Positions 1 through 7,850 of a stretch of DNA of 64,000 bases are shown here, one piece after another. Each line of letters begins with the position of its first letter. Position 1 is the stretch's first letter. The notes beneath the pieces were generated by a model. It saw nothing but the letters and a program-made list of their open reading frames with translations. It did no database searches and was not told the origin of the DNA. Origin of the DNA: Alphaproteobacteria bacterium (GTDB taxonomy: Bacteria > Pseudomonadota > Alphaproteobacteria > DSM-16000 > Inquilinaceae); the NCBI GenBank assembly GCA_028277405.1, contig JANQGH010000100.1, positions 1-64,000 on the forward strand, given 5' to 3'. A program made the position numbers and the translations under genes.

Positions 1-95
1 TGGCGGTCGATATAGAGAATGGAACTTCCATCCTCCTGCTCATGCACCACATGAGAGTCCCAGATCTTGTCGAACATCGTGCGCGGCGCCGTCAT
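1..95 (-). CDS. leuC: LeuC, 3-isopropylmalate dehydratase large subunit (N-terminal fragment)
   Basis: Only the first 31 codons are present; the gene runs off the left edge. The reading starts [17 protein letters not shown] and continues with a [10 protein letters not shown]-like stretch, which is the characteristic N-terminus of LeuC, the aconitase-family [4Fe-4S] enzyme that isomerises 2- and 3-isopropylmalate in leucine synthesis. The ATG at 93-95 is followed by an uninterrupted frame to the edge. It is divergent from the XpaC-like gene at 160. Being near rplS and trmD is a common arrangement in Rhodospirillales-type genomes. Confidence 0.85.
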   Translation of the reverse strand, partial: MTAPRTMFDKIWDSHVVHEQEDGSSILYIDR

Positions 96-159
96 CGCCT
101 TATTCCTTTCCCGTAAAATCCTGGCCTCACGGCGGGAGGCGCCGGAGATATAGCGTTAG

Positions 160-900
160 GTGGCCCTTGGCGGAAGGTCGCAAAAGCAGAATATTGTCCC
201 CCCGGACACCGATCATTTGGGGTCTTTGCCCGAACCGAAAGCACAGAAGGACGCATCATTGACCTGGTGGCAGAAGAACCGACGCATCCTGGCGCCGCTT
301 TCGGCGGCCGTATTGGCCGCCGTGCTTTACGGTCCGGCCGGGGCCGGCATGCTCTGGTCGATCGTGGCGTTCTTTTTCTTCTGGATCATCGCCGCGCGCC
401 TCTTGCGGCCAGACCCGTACGCCGCGCTGTTCGACCAGGCCGAGGGCCTGTTGGTCGACCCCAAGCTGCTGGCCCAGGAACTGCGCGTGGCGGAAGGCCG
501 TCTGCGCACGATCCGGCGCGACAGCTTCCGGCTGAACGATCGCGATATCCGGCAGACGGTGGGGGCGATCAGTGGCTCGGCCAAACAGATGATCCGCGAG
601 GTCAAGGCCAACCCGGCGGAGTTTCCGCGCGTCCAAAAGGCGCTGGGCAGCTATCTGGGGCATCTGGAAACGGTGACCGGCAGCCTGCTGACCCTGCAGC
701 GCGAGGGCGAGGACAGCCAGGCGCTGACCGACCGCACGCGCCAGACCCTCGACGAGCTGGCCGAAACCTTCGACAAGTACCGCCGCAAGATGGTCGACGA
801 CGACCGGCTTGAGCTGGATGTCCGGCTGGAACTGCTTGAACGATCGATGCAGCGCGACGGCCTGAAACGGGCGGCCACGGATCTCAACCGAAGGTCTTGA
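160..900 (+). CDS. XpaC-like (5-bromo-4-chloroindolyl phosphate hydrolysis family) membrane protein
   Basis: Protein of 246 residues. After a polar N-terminus there are two adjacent hydrophobic segments (about residues 42-62 and 65-80), then a long charged, mostly helical cytoplasmic part. The C-terminal block with TFDKYRRKMVDDDRLELD and LLERSMQRDGL resembles the end of XpaC-family proteins, whose molecular role is unclear. The first usable codon is GTG at 160, about 20 bases after a GGGAGG; an internal TTG at 259 just before the membrane segment is an alternative. No partner is visible; it stands alone between leuC and a repeat element. Confidence 0.6.
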   Translation: MALGGRSQKQNIVPPDTDHLGSLPEPKAQKDASLTWWQKNRRILAPLSAAVLAAVLYGPAGAGMLWSIVAFFFFWIIAARLLRPDPYAALFDQAEGLLVDPKLLAQELRVAEGRLRTIRRDSFRLNDRDIRQTVGAISGSAKQMIREVKANPAEFPRVQKALGSYLGHLETVTGSLLTLQREGEDSQALTDRTRQTLDELAETFDKYRRKMVDDDRLELDVRLELLERSMQRDGLKRAATDLNRRS

Positions 901-960
901 AGCCGGTTTCCGCCCAACCCGCTGGCGCCCATTTCGGTTGATGTGATAGCGTCGGGCTAA

Positions 961-1222
961 TACCAACTTGCGATGATAATGATCCATGTGACAGCGTTGT
1001 CTTGTTTGCTGGTCAGGCGCGTGTCGCGCCGTGGTGTGGATGCACCACAAGCGGCGCGCAACGCAGCCAGCGGGCAAGACAACGCGGCCTTCGGTGGGGC
1101 CAAATCGCTCCACGGCTGCGTTGCGCTGCTTGCCCGATGCTGAAGCATCGCGCTGCGCGACGCGCCTTGCCGTGAACCGATTTGGTCGCCATCACATGGG
1201 TCATTATCATCGCAAGTTGGTA
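961..1222. repeat. Palindromic MITE-like element with 31-bp terminal inverted repeats
   Basis: The ends 961-991 and 1192-1222 are inverted copies, 30 of 31 positions matching (mismatch at 983/1200), both starting TACCAACTTGCGATGATAAT from the outside. TAA lies directly outside each end (958-960 and 1223-1225), consistent with a 3-bp target duplication. The interior continues as a degraded palindrome: AGGCGCGT-GTCGCGC near 1016 is mirrored near 1160, and GCAACGCAGCC/CGGGCAAG blocks near 1058-1078 recur inverted near 1113-1130. No transposase is inside, so it would be non-autonomous. It ends about 50 bp before the secreted-protein gene at 1274 and may affect its expression. I do not know its family. 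Confidence 0.75.
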
Positions 1223-1273
1223 TAACTCGCTTATTGGGCAAACCTAAGCCGGCAGGGTCGGAGCGGCGCGGGA

Positions 1274-1738
1274 ATGAAGTCTTTCTTGTTGGCCGTCGCG
1301 CTCACCGCGCTTACCCAGATCGGACAGGCCCAAAGTCTCGGCCAGTCGCCGACCTATGGCAGCATCAGCCTGAATGCCGGCTTTCCCCTCGACCCGTTCT
1401 TCGTTCGCGTCAGCCCGGGCGGCGCCATCGATGCCCGCCAGACGCTGGGCGGCAACTGCCGGGGCCAGATCGCCGGTCCGCCGGATTTTCAACTAAACTA
1501 CAATGCCGGAACCGTCTTCCCCCTGCACATCTTCGTGCAGTCCGGCATCGACACGACGCTGATCGTGAACGACCCGTCCGGCACCTGGCGCTGCGATGAT
1601 GACGGCATGGGCGGCCTGAACCCGATGATCACCTACGCCAACCCGCAGTCCGGCCTCTACAACATCTGGGTCGGCGCGCTTTTGCCGGAAACCAGCCCGG
1701 TACAGGCGACTCTGTTCATCACCGAACTTCAGCCCTGA
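1274..1738 (+). CDS. Secreted single-domain protein, paralogue of the three-domain protein at 1995
   Basis: Protein of 154 residues with a signal peptide (charged MKS, hydrophobic stretch, likely cleavage after GQA around residue 19). The mature part is one copy of the domain found three times in the neighbouring protein: a TYGSISLNAGF opening, AGG-like turn, NCRG cysteine, DTTLIVNDPSG core, W-C-DDD acidic cluster, GLNP, then QSGLYNIWVG. The two conserved cysteines probably form a disulfide in the periplasm or outside the cell; the Asp cluster could bind calcium. The fold is probably a beta-sandwich like PPC-type domains, but I do not recognise the family with certainty. Start ATG 1274 follows GGAG at about 14 bases. 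Confidence 0.8.
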   Translation: MKSFLLAVALTALTQIGQAQSLGQSPTYGSISLNAGFPLDPFFVRVSPGGAIDARQTLGGNCRGQIAGPPDFQLNYNAGTVFPLHIFVQSGIDTTLIVNDPSGTWRCDDDGMGGLNPMITYANPQSGLYNIWVGALLPETSPVQATLFITELQP

Positions 1739-1994
1739 CGATGGAATCGAACGATCATCCGTCAAGTGATCGCGATAACGCCTACGGAAGTATATGACCT
1801 GAACGGGCTATTCTATTTCTCACTTGAGCGTATATTCGCGTATTTAACGCATCTTTAACGCCAGCTTCACAGTAGTCTGCCAACGTTTTTTGCGCCGAAA
1901 TCAATAAAATGCGATTTTCGGTGCCTAGTTCTTTTATGCACACCGTTCCCGGTGTTAGCTTCAATTTGTCCAATCAGCATGTGGAGGGTTCATC
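1739..1994. other. AT-rich intergenic region upstream of the three-repeat secreted protein
   Basis: About 255 bases, clearly more AT-rich than its surroundings, between two paralogous secreted-protein genes. It holds a small hairpin (ACACCG at 1940-1945 against CGGTGT at 1950-1955) in the probable leader, and a GGAGG at about 1982-1986 placed for the ATG at 1995. It presumably contains the promoter of the downstream gene, but no -35/-10 pair is convincing enough to mark. A 63-codon minus-strand frame (1782-1973, TTG start) has no support. Confidence 0.5.
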
Positions 1995-3362
1995 ATGAGG
2001 CGTTTGTTTGCGGCTGCAGTGGCCACGGCCCTGTCAGTGACCGCGTTCCAGGGTGCGGAGGCCCAGAACTACCGGCTAAACCCGACCTTCGGAACCGTTA
2101 ACCTGAACAGCGGCTTCCAGCCCAACCCCTACACGACCAGCTTGCAAGCGGGCGGCTCCATCGCCGCCAGCAATGTCGGCTCGAACTGCCGCGGCTATGT
2201 CGCCGACGCGCCGGACTACCGGCTTTACTATCAGTCGGGCGGCTTTCCGTTGCACATTTTTGCCCAGTCGGGATCCGACACCACGCTGGTCATCAACGAC
2301 CCCAGCGGCCGCTGGTTTTGCGACGATGACGGCTATGGCAGCCTGAACCCTCTGGTCACCTTCAACAACCCGGCTTCCGGTCAATACGACATCTGGGTCG
2401 GCACCTACTCGTCCGGTGGCGGCTTCCCACAGGCGACCCTGTCGATTTCCGAGGTTAGCTCCCATGGCGGTGGCGGTGGCGGCGGTGGCGGCACTGTCGC
2501 CGGTAGCCCGAACTACAACCTTCAGCCGACATACGGCACCGTCAACCTGAACAGCGGCTTTTCGCCCGACCCCTACAATGTCTCGGTGCAGGCCGGCGGC
2601 AATCTGGCCGCCAGCACTGTCGGCGGCAACTGCCGGGGCTATGTGGCCGAGGCGCCGGACTATCGGCTTTATTACCAGGCCGGCAACGGCTGGCCGCTGA
2701 ACATCTTCGCCCAGTCCGGCAGCGACACAACCCTCGTGGTCAACGACCCGTCGGGGCGCTGGTATTGCGATGACGACAGCTACGGCAGTCTCAACCCGCT
2801 GGTCACGTTAAACAGCCCACAGTCGGGCCAGTATGACATCTGGGTCGGCACCTACTCGTCCGGCGGCGGCTTCCCACAGGCGACCCTGTCGATCTCTGAA
2901 TTGAACCAAGGCGGCGGCTCGGCCGGCGGCGGTGGCGGTGGCGCCAACATGCCGAACTGGAACCTGCAGCCAGCCTTCGGGTCGGTGAACCTGAACACCG
3001 GCTATACGCCCGACCCTTATGTCGTCTCGATCCAGGCCGGCGGCGACATCCCGGCCAGCAATGTCGGCAGCAACTGCCGCGGCTACGTGGCCGAGGCGCC
3101 GGACTATCGGCTTTACTATCAGGCCGGCAATGCCTACCCGCTGTACCTCTATGCGATCTCCAACAGTGATACGACGCTGGTGGTCAACGGCCCGAACGGC
3201 CAATGGTACTGCGATGACGATGGCGGCAACGGCCTGAACCCGTCGCTGACGTTCAACGGCCCGCAGTCGGGTCAGTACGATATCTGGGTCGGCACTTACT
3301 CGTCCGGTGGCGGGTTCCCGCAGGCGAACCTGTACATCTCCGAGGTGCAGGCGACGCAGTAA
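1995..3362 (+). CDS. Secreted protein with three tandem beta-rich domains joined by poly-Gly linkers
   Basis: Protein of 455 residues: signal peptide with likely cleavage after AEA (residue 23), then three repeats at about 26-153, 174-302 and 322-450. Each repeat has VNLNSGF/VNLNTGY, NCRGYVA-APDYRLYYQ, SDTTLVVN, a W(F/Y)CDDD cluster, SLNP and SGQYDIWVGTYSSGGGFPQA. Each has one cysteine pair (65/109, 212/258, 361/406), suggesting one disulfide per domain. The linkers are runs of up to nine glycines. The enlarged copy of the gene at 1274, it is presumably an exported surface or periplasmic binding/adhesive protein. No catalytic motif is visible and no function is assigned. A strong terminator follows. 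Confidence 0.85.
   Translation: MRRLFAAAVATALSVTAFQGAEAQNYRLNPTFGTVNLNSGFQPNPYTTSLQAGGSIAASNVGSNCRGYVADAPDYRLYYQSGGFPLHIFAQSGSDTTLVINDPSGRWFCDDDGYGSLNPLVTFNNPASGQYDIWVGTYSSGGGFPQATLSISEVSSHGGGGGGGGGTVAGSPNYNLQPTYGTVNLNSGFSPDPYNVSVQAGGNLAASTVGGNCRGYVAEAPDYRLYYQAGNGWPLNIFAQSGSDTTLVVNDPSGRWYCDDDSYGSLNPLVTLNSPQSGQYDIWVGTYSSGGGFPQATLSISELNQGGGSAGGGGGGANMPNWNLQPAFGSVNLNTGYTPDPYVVSIQAGGDIPASNVGSNCRGYVAEAPDYRLYYQAGNAYPLYLYAISNSDTTLVVNGPNGQWYCDDDGGNGLNPSLTFNGPQSGQYDIWVGTYSSGGGFPQANLYISEVQATQ
2070..3344 (+). repeat. Three tandem intragenic repeats (~384 bp each)
   Basis: Units at about 2070-2453, 2514-2900 and 2958-3344 encode the same ~128-residue domain; long stretches are near-identical at DNA level, for example the segments coding GQYDIWVGTYSSGGGFPQA. 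Units are separated by GGC/GGT-rich linkers. Such similarity makes unequal recombination and copy-number change plausible. Confidence 0.85.
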
Positions 3363-3404
3363 CACGCGCCGAACGCCTTGGGACCCTCCCGTCCCACCAA
3401 GAAG

Positions 3405-3433
3405 AAAGCCGCCCTCAACGGGGCGGCTTTTTT
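3405..3433. terminator. Rho-independent terminator between the secreted repeat protein and rplS
   Basis: Perfect 10-bp stem AAAGCCGCCC (3405-3414) and GGGCGGCTTT (3421-3430), loop of six, followed by T residues to 3433. The A-run on the left arm means it can also work for the converging rplS transcript. Confidence 0.9.
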
Positions 3434-3458
3434 CGTGACTTCGTAACCTTGGGACCGG

Positions 3459-3851
3459 TCAGGACTTGCCGGTGTTTTTCTTCATGCCGTGGCCGGTGGT
3501 GCGCTCGGCAATGCGTGCCGACTTGCCCCGGCGATCGCGCAGGTAATACAGCTTGGCCCGGCGAACGGCGCCGCGCCGGACGACCTCGATGGAATCGATC
3601 CGGGGGCTGTACAGCGGAAACACGCGCTCAACGCCCTCGCCATAGGAAATCTTGCGCACGGTGAAGCTGGAATTGATGCCGTCATTCTTGCGCGCGATGC
3701 ACACGCCCTCATAGGCCTGCACGCGTTCGCGCGTGCCCTCGACCACCTTCACGTTTACCCGCACGGTGTCGCCGGCGGAAAACTCCGGCACCGGCCGTTC
3801 GGCGGTCAGCTTTTCGACCTGCTCCTGGCCGATCTGTTCGACGATGTTCAT
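3459..3851 (-). CDS. rplS: 50S ribosomal protein L19
   Basis: Protein of 130 residues, the usual length for L19 with a slightly extended lysine-rich tail. Family features are clear: [29 protein letters not shown] near the N-terminus, [26 protein letters not shown] in the middle, and the [18 protein letters not shown] end. L19 sits at the interface of the ribosomal subunits. It lies 24 bases downstream of trmD on the same strand, the conserved trmD-rplS pairing. Confidence 0.97.
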   Translation of the reverse strand: MNIVEQIGQEQVEKLTAERPVPEFSAGDTVRVNVKVVEGTRERVQAYEGVCIARKNDGINSSFTVRKISYGEGVERVFPLYSPRIDSIEVVRRGAVRRAKLYYLRDRRGKSARIAERTTGHGMKKNTGKS

Positions 3852-3875
3852 GGCTTCGATACTCCTTCAAACGTC

Positions 3876-4646
3876 TCAATCTTGTTGGTCTTCGTTGTTT
3901 TTGGCGGCCTCTTGCGAACCCGCCCGTTCGACACGACGCCACAGATCCGGCCGGCGCCGCTTGGTGACATCTTCCGCCTGCCCGCGCCGCCATGCGGCAA
4001 CCTCGGCATGATGGCCGGAGGTCAGCACCTCCGGCACCGCGCGGTCGACACCATCCGGCCCTCGCCAAACAGCGGGTCGCGTGTAGTGGGGATATTCCAG
4101 CAAGCCGGAATGGTCCCCGAAACTCTCCTCCTCCGCGCTGTCCGCGTTGCCCATGACACCGGGCACCAGGCGAACGATGGCGTCGATCATGGCGATCGCC
4201 GCCGGCTCGCCGCCGGACAGGACGAAATCGCCCAAACTCATCTCTTCCAGCCCGTGGGCCTCGATCACCCGCTGATCCAGCCCTTCATAGCGGCCGCACA
4301 GCAGGATGATGTCCCGTCGTCCGGCCAGGTCACGGGCCACCGCTTGATCGAAGACGCGACCACGCGGCGACAGGTAAATCGCCGCCGCATCCTGACCGCC
4401 GGCCGCCTTCGCGGCGCCCAGGGCATCGGATACGACATCGGGTTTCATGACCATGCCGGCGCCGCCCCCAAACGGGGTGTCGTCGACGGAGCGGTGCTTA
4501 TCGCGCGCAAAGTCGCGAATGTCCAGCGTTTCCAGCCGCCAGTCACCGCGCGCGAGCGCCTTTCCGGCCAAAGAAACGCCCAGCGGCCCCGGGAACATGT
4601 CGGGAAACAGGGTCAGCACCCGTACCGTCAGCCGAGGGACCGCCAT
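3876..4646 (-). CDS. trmD: tRNA (guanine-37-N1)-methyltransferase TrmD
   Basis: Methylates G37 next to the anticodon using S-adenosylmethionine, preventing +1 frameshifting. SPOUT-class trefoil-knot features are visible: [12 protein letters not shown], the [16 protein letters not shown] block, [24 protein letters not shown] and the FVLSGGE knot segment, then [10 protein letters not shown] and PEVLTSGHH. The start is taken at the ATG at 4644-4646 (MAVPRL, 256 residues), five bases after the upstream stop, rather than an in-frame codon overlapping the nitroreductase gene. It is unusual that rpsP and rimM are not next to it. Confidence 0.95.
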   Translation of the reverse strand: MAVPRLTVRVLTLFPDMFPGPLGVSLAGKALARGDWRLETLDIRDFARDKHRSVDDTPFGGGAGMVMKPDVVSDALGAAKAAGGQDAAAIYLSPRGRVFDQAVARDLAGRRDIILLCGRYEGLDQRVIEAHGLEEMSLGDFVLSGGEPAAIAMIDAIVRLVPGVMGNADSAEEESFGDHSGLLEYPHYTRPAVWRGPDGVDRAVPEVLTSGHHAEVAAWRRGQAEDVTKRRRPDLWRRVERAGSQEAAKNNEDQQD

Positions 4647-4651
4647 GATGT

Positions 4652-5263
4652 TCAGCCGCCCGCGGGCCCCGCCCACACCTCGGTCACGTCGGACAGGTCC
4701 GGGCGCGGCCGTTCGTCCGGCGCCTGGGCGCGGGTACCGATATAGATGAGGCCGACGATTTGATCGTTGTCGGGATCATGCCCCAGATGCCGGCACACCT
4801 CCGGCCGGTAAGCGGGCCACTCGGTCAGCCATTGGGCGCCATAGCCGAGCGCGTTGGCGGTATGCAGCAGGGTGGTGCACACGGCACCGGCGGACAAGAG
4901 CTGCTCAAGATCCGGGATCTTGTGGGGCGTCTTCGGCTTGGAGGTGACGACCAGCAACAGCGGTGCCCGCTGCGGCCGGTCCCGCTCGAACGCGATTTGC
5001 TTGTCGTTGGCCTCCGGTATCTCGCGTGCGAACAGGTCCGCCAGGAAATCGCCCAGGGCGGCCTGGCCCTGCTTCTCCAGCACCTGAATGCGCCAGGGGG
5101 TCAGCTTGCCATGGTCGGGCACGCGCGTCGCCGCCCGCAACAGCGCCTCCAGCTCATCCGGACCGGGGCCCGGCTCGACCAAATCGAAGGCCTTGGTCGA
5201 ACGGCGGGTGAGGATGAGGTCGAGCGCGCTGGGCGCTGTGTCGGCAGCGGGGGCGGCGGTCAT
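4652..5263 (-). CDS. Nitroreductase family FMN oxidoreductase
   Basis: Protein of 203 residues from the ATG at 5261-5263 ([14 protein letters not shown]); longer in-frame starts overlap the SDR gene and add low-complexity residues. The RRSTKAFD start of the domain, [41 protein letters not shown] and IVGLIYIGT are typical of YdjA-like members of the nitroreductase family, small dimeric FMN enzymes that reduce nitro compounds or quinones with NAD(P)H. The physiological substrate is unknown. It lies 13 bases after the SDR gene and 5 bases before trmD, so the three are probably cotranscribed. Confidence 0.85.
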   Translation of the reverse strand: MTAAPAADTAPSALDLILTRRSTKAFDLVEPGPGPDELEALLRAATRVPDHGKLTPWRIQVLEKQGQAALGDFLADLFAREIPEANDKQIAFERDRPQRAPLLLVVTSKPKTPHKIPDLEQLLSAGAVCTTLLHTANALGYGAQWLTEWPAYRPEVCRHLGHDPDNDQIVGLIYIGTRAQAPDERPRPDLSDVTEVWAGPAGG

Positions 5264-5276
5264 GGGCTCTCCGGCA

Positions 5277-6230
5277 CTACGGCGTTGACGGGGACGGACC
5301 GCTGCGAGATGGGGGTGAGGCGGGGCCATTTCCACCGCCCTTTTCGCCGGCCAGCTGCGCGCGCAGCCCCTCGCGATAGGTCGGATGGGCCAAGCGCACC
5401 CCAAGCTCCCGCTTGATCAACCCATTGTCGGTGCGCTTGTTTTCGGCATAGAAGCTGCGGCCCATCGGCGACAGCTCGGCCTGGTCGAAGGGCACCAGGG
5501 GCGGCGGCGCGACCCCCAGCAGTTCGGCGGCATGGGCAACCACCTCATGGCTCGGCGCTGGATCGTCGTCGGCGCAGTTATAGACGGCACCGCCGCGCGG
5601 GCTGTTCATCGAGGCCTGGACGATCGTCACAATGTCCTCGACATGGATCCGGTTGAACACCTGGCCCGGCTTGTCGATGCGGCGCGCCGTACCGCGCCGA
5701 AGCTGATCGATGGCGCTGCGGCCGGGACCGTAAATGCCGGCCAGCCGAAAGCAGTGAACCGGCACGCCCGTCTCGCGCGCGCCATCCTGCCAGGCCCGTT
5801 CCGCCGCGATCCTGCGCCGCCCGCGCGCGGACGTGGCGCCTAGCGGTGCGGACTCATCGGTCCAGGCGCCATCGCGATCGCCATAGACCGAGGTCGTCGA
5901 CAGGTATCCGACCCATCGCAGCGACTGCTTGATAGCGGCGATGTCGTCGTCATGGGCGGCGAGAACCGGATCAACGCAATCGGCCTCACCGTTCGTGCCT
6001 CGTCCCGGTGCAATCGATGACAGGAGGTGGGTCGCGCCGGCCAGCGCCGCCAGCGGGTCCGCCAGCGGCCGACCGTCATCGAACCGAAAGGCGTCTATGC
6101 CTTCGTCTTGCAGGGCCTTCCGCTTGTCTTCGCCGCGGCACGTTCCCGCGACGGTCCAGCCCCCTTGCCTCAGCCGCCGCGCCAAGACGAGAGCCGTATA
6201 CCCCAGACCAAAGCAAAACAGTCGCGGCAC
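5277..6230 (-). CDS. SDR-family NAD-dependent epimerase/dehydratase-like protein (YeeZ type)
   Basis: Protein of 317 residues from a GTG start. The N-terminal FCFGLGYTALVLARRL is an atypical GxGYxx dinucleotide-binding motif seen in YeeZ-like extended SDRs. VGYLSTTSVYGDRDGAW and PVHCFRLAGIYGPGRSAI follow; the usual YxxxK appears weakened, with RGRRRIAAERAW in that region. A HVEDIV block and a NCADDDP segment match the extended SDR C-terminal half. Substrate unknown. It is the first gene of the probable SDR-nitroreductase-trmD-rplS transcript. Confidence 0.75.
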   Translation of the reverse strand: MPRLFCFGLGYTALVLARRLRQGGWTVAGTCRGEDKRKALQDEGIDAFRFDDGRPLADPLAALAGATHLLSSIAPGRGTNGEADCVDPVLAAHDDDIAAIKQSLRWVGYLSTTSVYGDRDGAWTDESAPLGATSARGRRRIAAERAWQDGARETGVPVHCFRLAGIYGPGRSAIDQLRRGTARRIDKPGQVFNRIHVEDIVTIVQASMNSPRGGAVYNCADDDPAPSHEVVAHAAELLGVAPPPLVPFDQAELSPMGRSFYAENKRTDNGLIKRELGVRLAHPTYREGLRAQLAGEKGGGNGPASPPSRSGPSPSTP

Positions 6231-6330
6231 GGATTGACCTCTCTGGCATCACGCGCGTCCGTTCATCGGACCGCCACGATCGCCCTTCACCCTATTGGCG
6301 TTTAAGAACAATCGACTGATATAAGGCGCC

Positions 6331-7137
6331 ATGCATCGCCATCTCAAGAAGCGCCTGGTTTGGGCCGCGCCGTTTGCCGCCGCCATGATGATGTCATGGC
6401 CAGCCCCTGCCCAGGAAACCGCCGAGGACAGGCCCCGCCTGATCGAGGTGCCGGATCTGGCGCCGCAGGAGCGTTTCCGCCAATGCCTGCAGCAGGCGGA
6501 GAGGTCACCGGTCGCTGCCCTGATCGACGCCGAACGGTGGGAAACCGACGGCGGCGGCAATCTGGCGCGCGAGTGCGCGGCAACGGCCCTGGCCAGCAAT
6601 GGCGAAGAGGATGAAGCCGCCCGCCGGTTCGAAACGCTGGCGCGCGACCTGGCGGAAATCGACGGCGACTACGCGGCGGGGCTGTTTCGCGAGGCCGGCC
6701 GGCTGTGGCTGCGCGCGGACGTCCCGCAGCGCGCGGTGTTCGCGCTGGAGGCGGCCGGCGAAATCGCCGAGCCCGATCCGCAACTTCTGGTCGAGAGGGC
6801 ACGGGCGCGCCAGGCATTGGACGATGACGAGGGCGCGTTGGCAGACCTGCAGGAGGCGACGGACCTGGCACCCGACCGGCCGGATCTGCTGGCCCTGCGC
6901 GCCTCCGCGTTCCAACGCCTCAACAGGCCCGACGCGGCCATCGATGATCTGACCCAGGCCATTGAGTTGGGCGGCGACCTTGCCGAACTGACGTTGGAGC
7001 GGGGAATCGTCCGGGCCCGGCAAGGCGACAGCGCGGGTGCGCGGCGCGACTTTCAGGCTGTATTGGACGAGGCGCCCGACAGCGTGTCCGCCGAGATCGC
7101 ACGGCGCGAAATCAGCCTGCTGGAAGAACCCGGCTAG
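6331..7137 (+). CDS. Exported tetratricopeptide-repeat protein
   Basis: Protein of 268 residues with a signal peptide: KKRLVW, a hydrophobic stretch with a Met cluster, likely cleavage after PAPAQ near residue 28. The rest is helical and acidic, with TPR-like 34-residue repeats (for example DEGALADLQEATDLAPDRPDLLALRASAFQRLNRPDAAIDDLTQAIELGG). It presumably acts as a scaffold in the periplasm or envelope; no enzyme motif is visible. It converges with and overlaps the stop codon of the fzlA gene by four bases, so no terminator fits between them. Confidence 0.7.
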   Translation: MHRHLKKRLVWAAPFAAAMMMSWPAPAQETAEDRPRLIEVPDLAPQERFRQCLQQAERSPVAALIDAERWETDGGGNLARECAATALASNGEEDEAARRFETLARDLAEIDGDYAAGLFREAGRLWLRADVPQRAVFALEAAGEIAEPDPQLLVERARARQALDDDEGALADLQEATDLAPDRPDLLALRASAFQRLNRPDAAIDDLTQAIELGGDLAELTLERGIVRARQGDSAGARRDFQAVLDEAPDSVSAEIARREISLLEEPG

Positions 7138-7802
7138 AAATCCAAGTCGCGGTAATGGCGCGCGGGTGCCACTCCGGGCACAAGCTCGTCCAGGATCGGG
7201 CGAAAGCTGGGACGCGATTTTACGCGCGCATACCAGTTCTTGGCCTCATGGTACTTTTCCCAGGGAATGTCGCCCAGATAGTCGACCGCTGACAGATGGG
7301 CCGCCGCCACCAGGTCGGCATAGGTCAGGTCTTCGCCAGCCAGCCAGTTCCGCTGCTCGGCCAGATAGCCGATATAGTCGAGGTGAAAGCCGATACGTTC
7401 CTTGCCCTCGCGAATCCGGTCGGACACGGGCTGGCCGGTGCGGTAGAAGCGGCGCAACACCTTCTCGCCGACCAGATTGTCGGTGACCTCGCGGCCGAAC
7501 CGCTGGTCGAACCAGACCATCAGTCGGCGGGTCTCGGCCCTGGCCAAAGGGTCGTCGCCCAGCAAGGGTACATCCGGATAGACCTCGTCCAGATACTCCG
7601 TAATCACCCAAAGCTCGGTCAGGGTCGTGCCGTCCGGTTCGATCAGAACGGGGACGTCGCCCGCCGGATTGACGGCGAGAAAGTCGTCGCGCTGTTCCCA
7701 GATCCGCTCGGCCTTGAGATCGACCTCGAGCTTCTTTTCGCCCAGCGCGCTGCGCACAATGCGGCAGGCCGGCAAAAGGGTGAAATGATACAGGGTTCGC
7801 AT
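7134..7802 (-). CDS. fzlA: Glutathione S-transferase-fold protein, probable FtsZ-localized protein FzlA
   Basis: Protein of 222 residues with the thioredoxin-like N-terminal domain (LYHFTLLPACRIVRSALGEKK, NPAGDVPVLIEPDG, LTELWVITEYLDEVYP) and an all-helical C-terminal domain (WLAGEDLTYADLVAAAHLSAVDYLGDIPWEKY). The C-terminal end, HYRDLDF, resembles the conserved tail of FzlA, which in Caulobacter binds FtsZ and is needed for constriction; FzlA does not bind glutathione as ordinary GSTs do. I assign FzlA from overall resemblance and this tail. The start codon lies inside a perfect 12-bp dyad (7798-7834). Confidence 0.72.
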   Translation of the reverse strand: MRTLYHFTLLPACRIVRSALGEKKLEVDLKAERIWEQRDDFLAVNPAGDVPVLIEPDGTTLTELWVITEYLDEVYPDVPLLGDDPLARAETRRLMVWFDQRFGREVTDNLVGEKVLRRFYRTGQPVSDRIREGKERIGFHLDYIGYLAEQRNWLAGEDLTYADLVAAAHLSAVDYLGDIPWEKYHEAKNWYARVKSRPSFRPILDELVPGVAPARHYRDLDF

Positions 7803-7834
7803 GGCGCCCGGACACTATACCAGGGCGCCATGCG
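7798..7834 (-). promoter_or_regulatory. 12-bp perfect dyad covering the fzlA start codon and a -10-like box
   Basis: Arms 7798-7809 and 7823-7834 are perfect inverted copies (CGCATGGCGCCC / GGGCGCCATGCG) with a 13-base centre. On the fzlA strand the centre contains TATAGT, a good -10 hexamer ending about 11 bases before the ATG, so the message may be nearly leaderless. As DNA the dyad is centred on that box like an operator; as RNA it could fold only if transcription starts further upstream. A second palindrome (CGGGTTAACCCG, 7833-7844) abuts it. Confidence 0.5.
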
Positions 7835-7850
7835 GGTTAACCCGGATTTG

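Noticed and set aside
256-1113. 285-codon minus-strand frame running through the XpaC-like gene and the palindromic element
   Set aside because: Crosses the mobile-looking repeat and reads antisense to a gene with plausible membrane segments; composition is His/Arg/Gln-rich noise.
1782-1973. 63-codon minus-strand frame in the AT-rich gap
   Set aside because: Needs a TTG start without a ribosome-binding site, has codon use unlike the neighbours and sits in the likely promoter of the gene at 1995.
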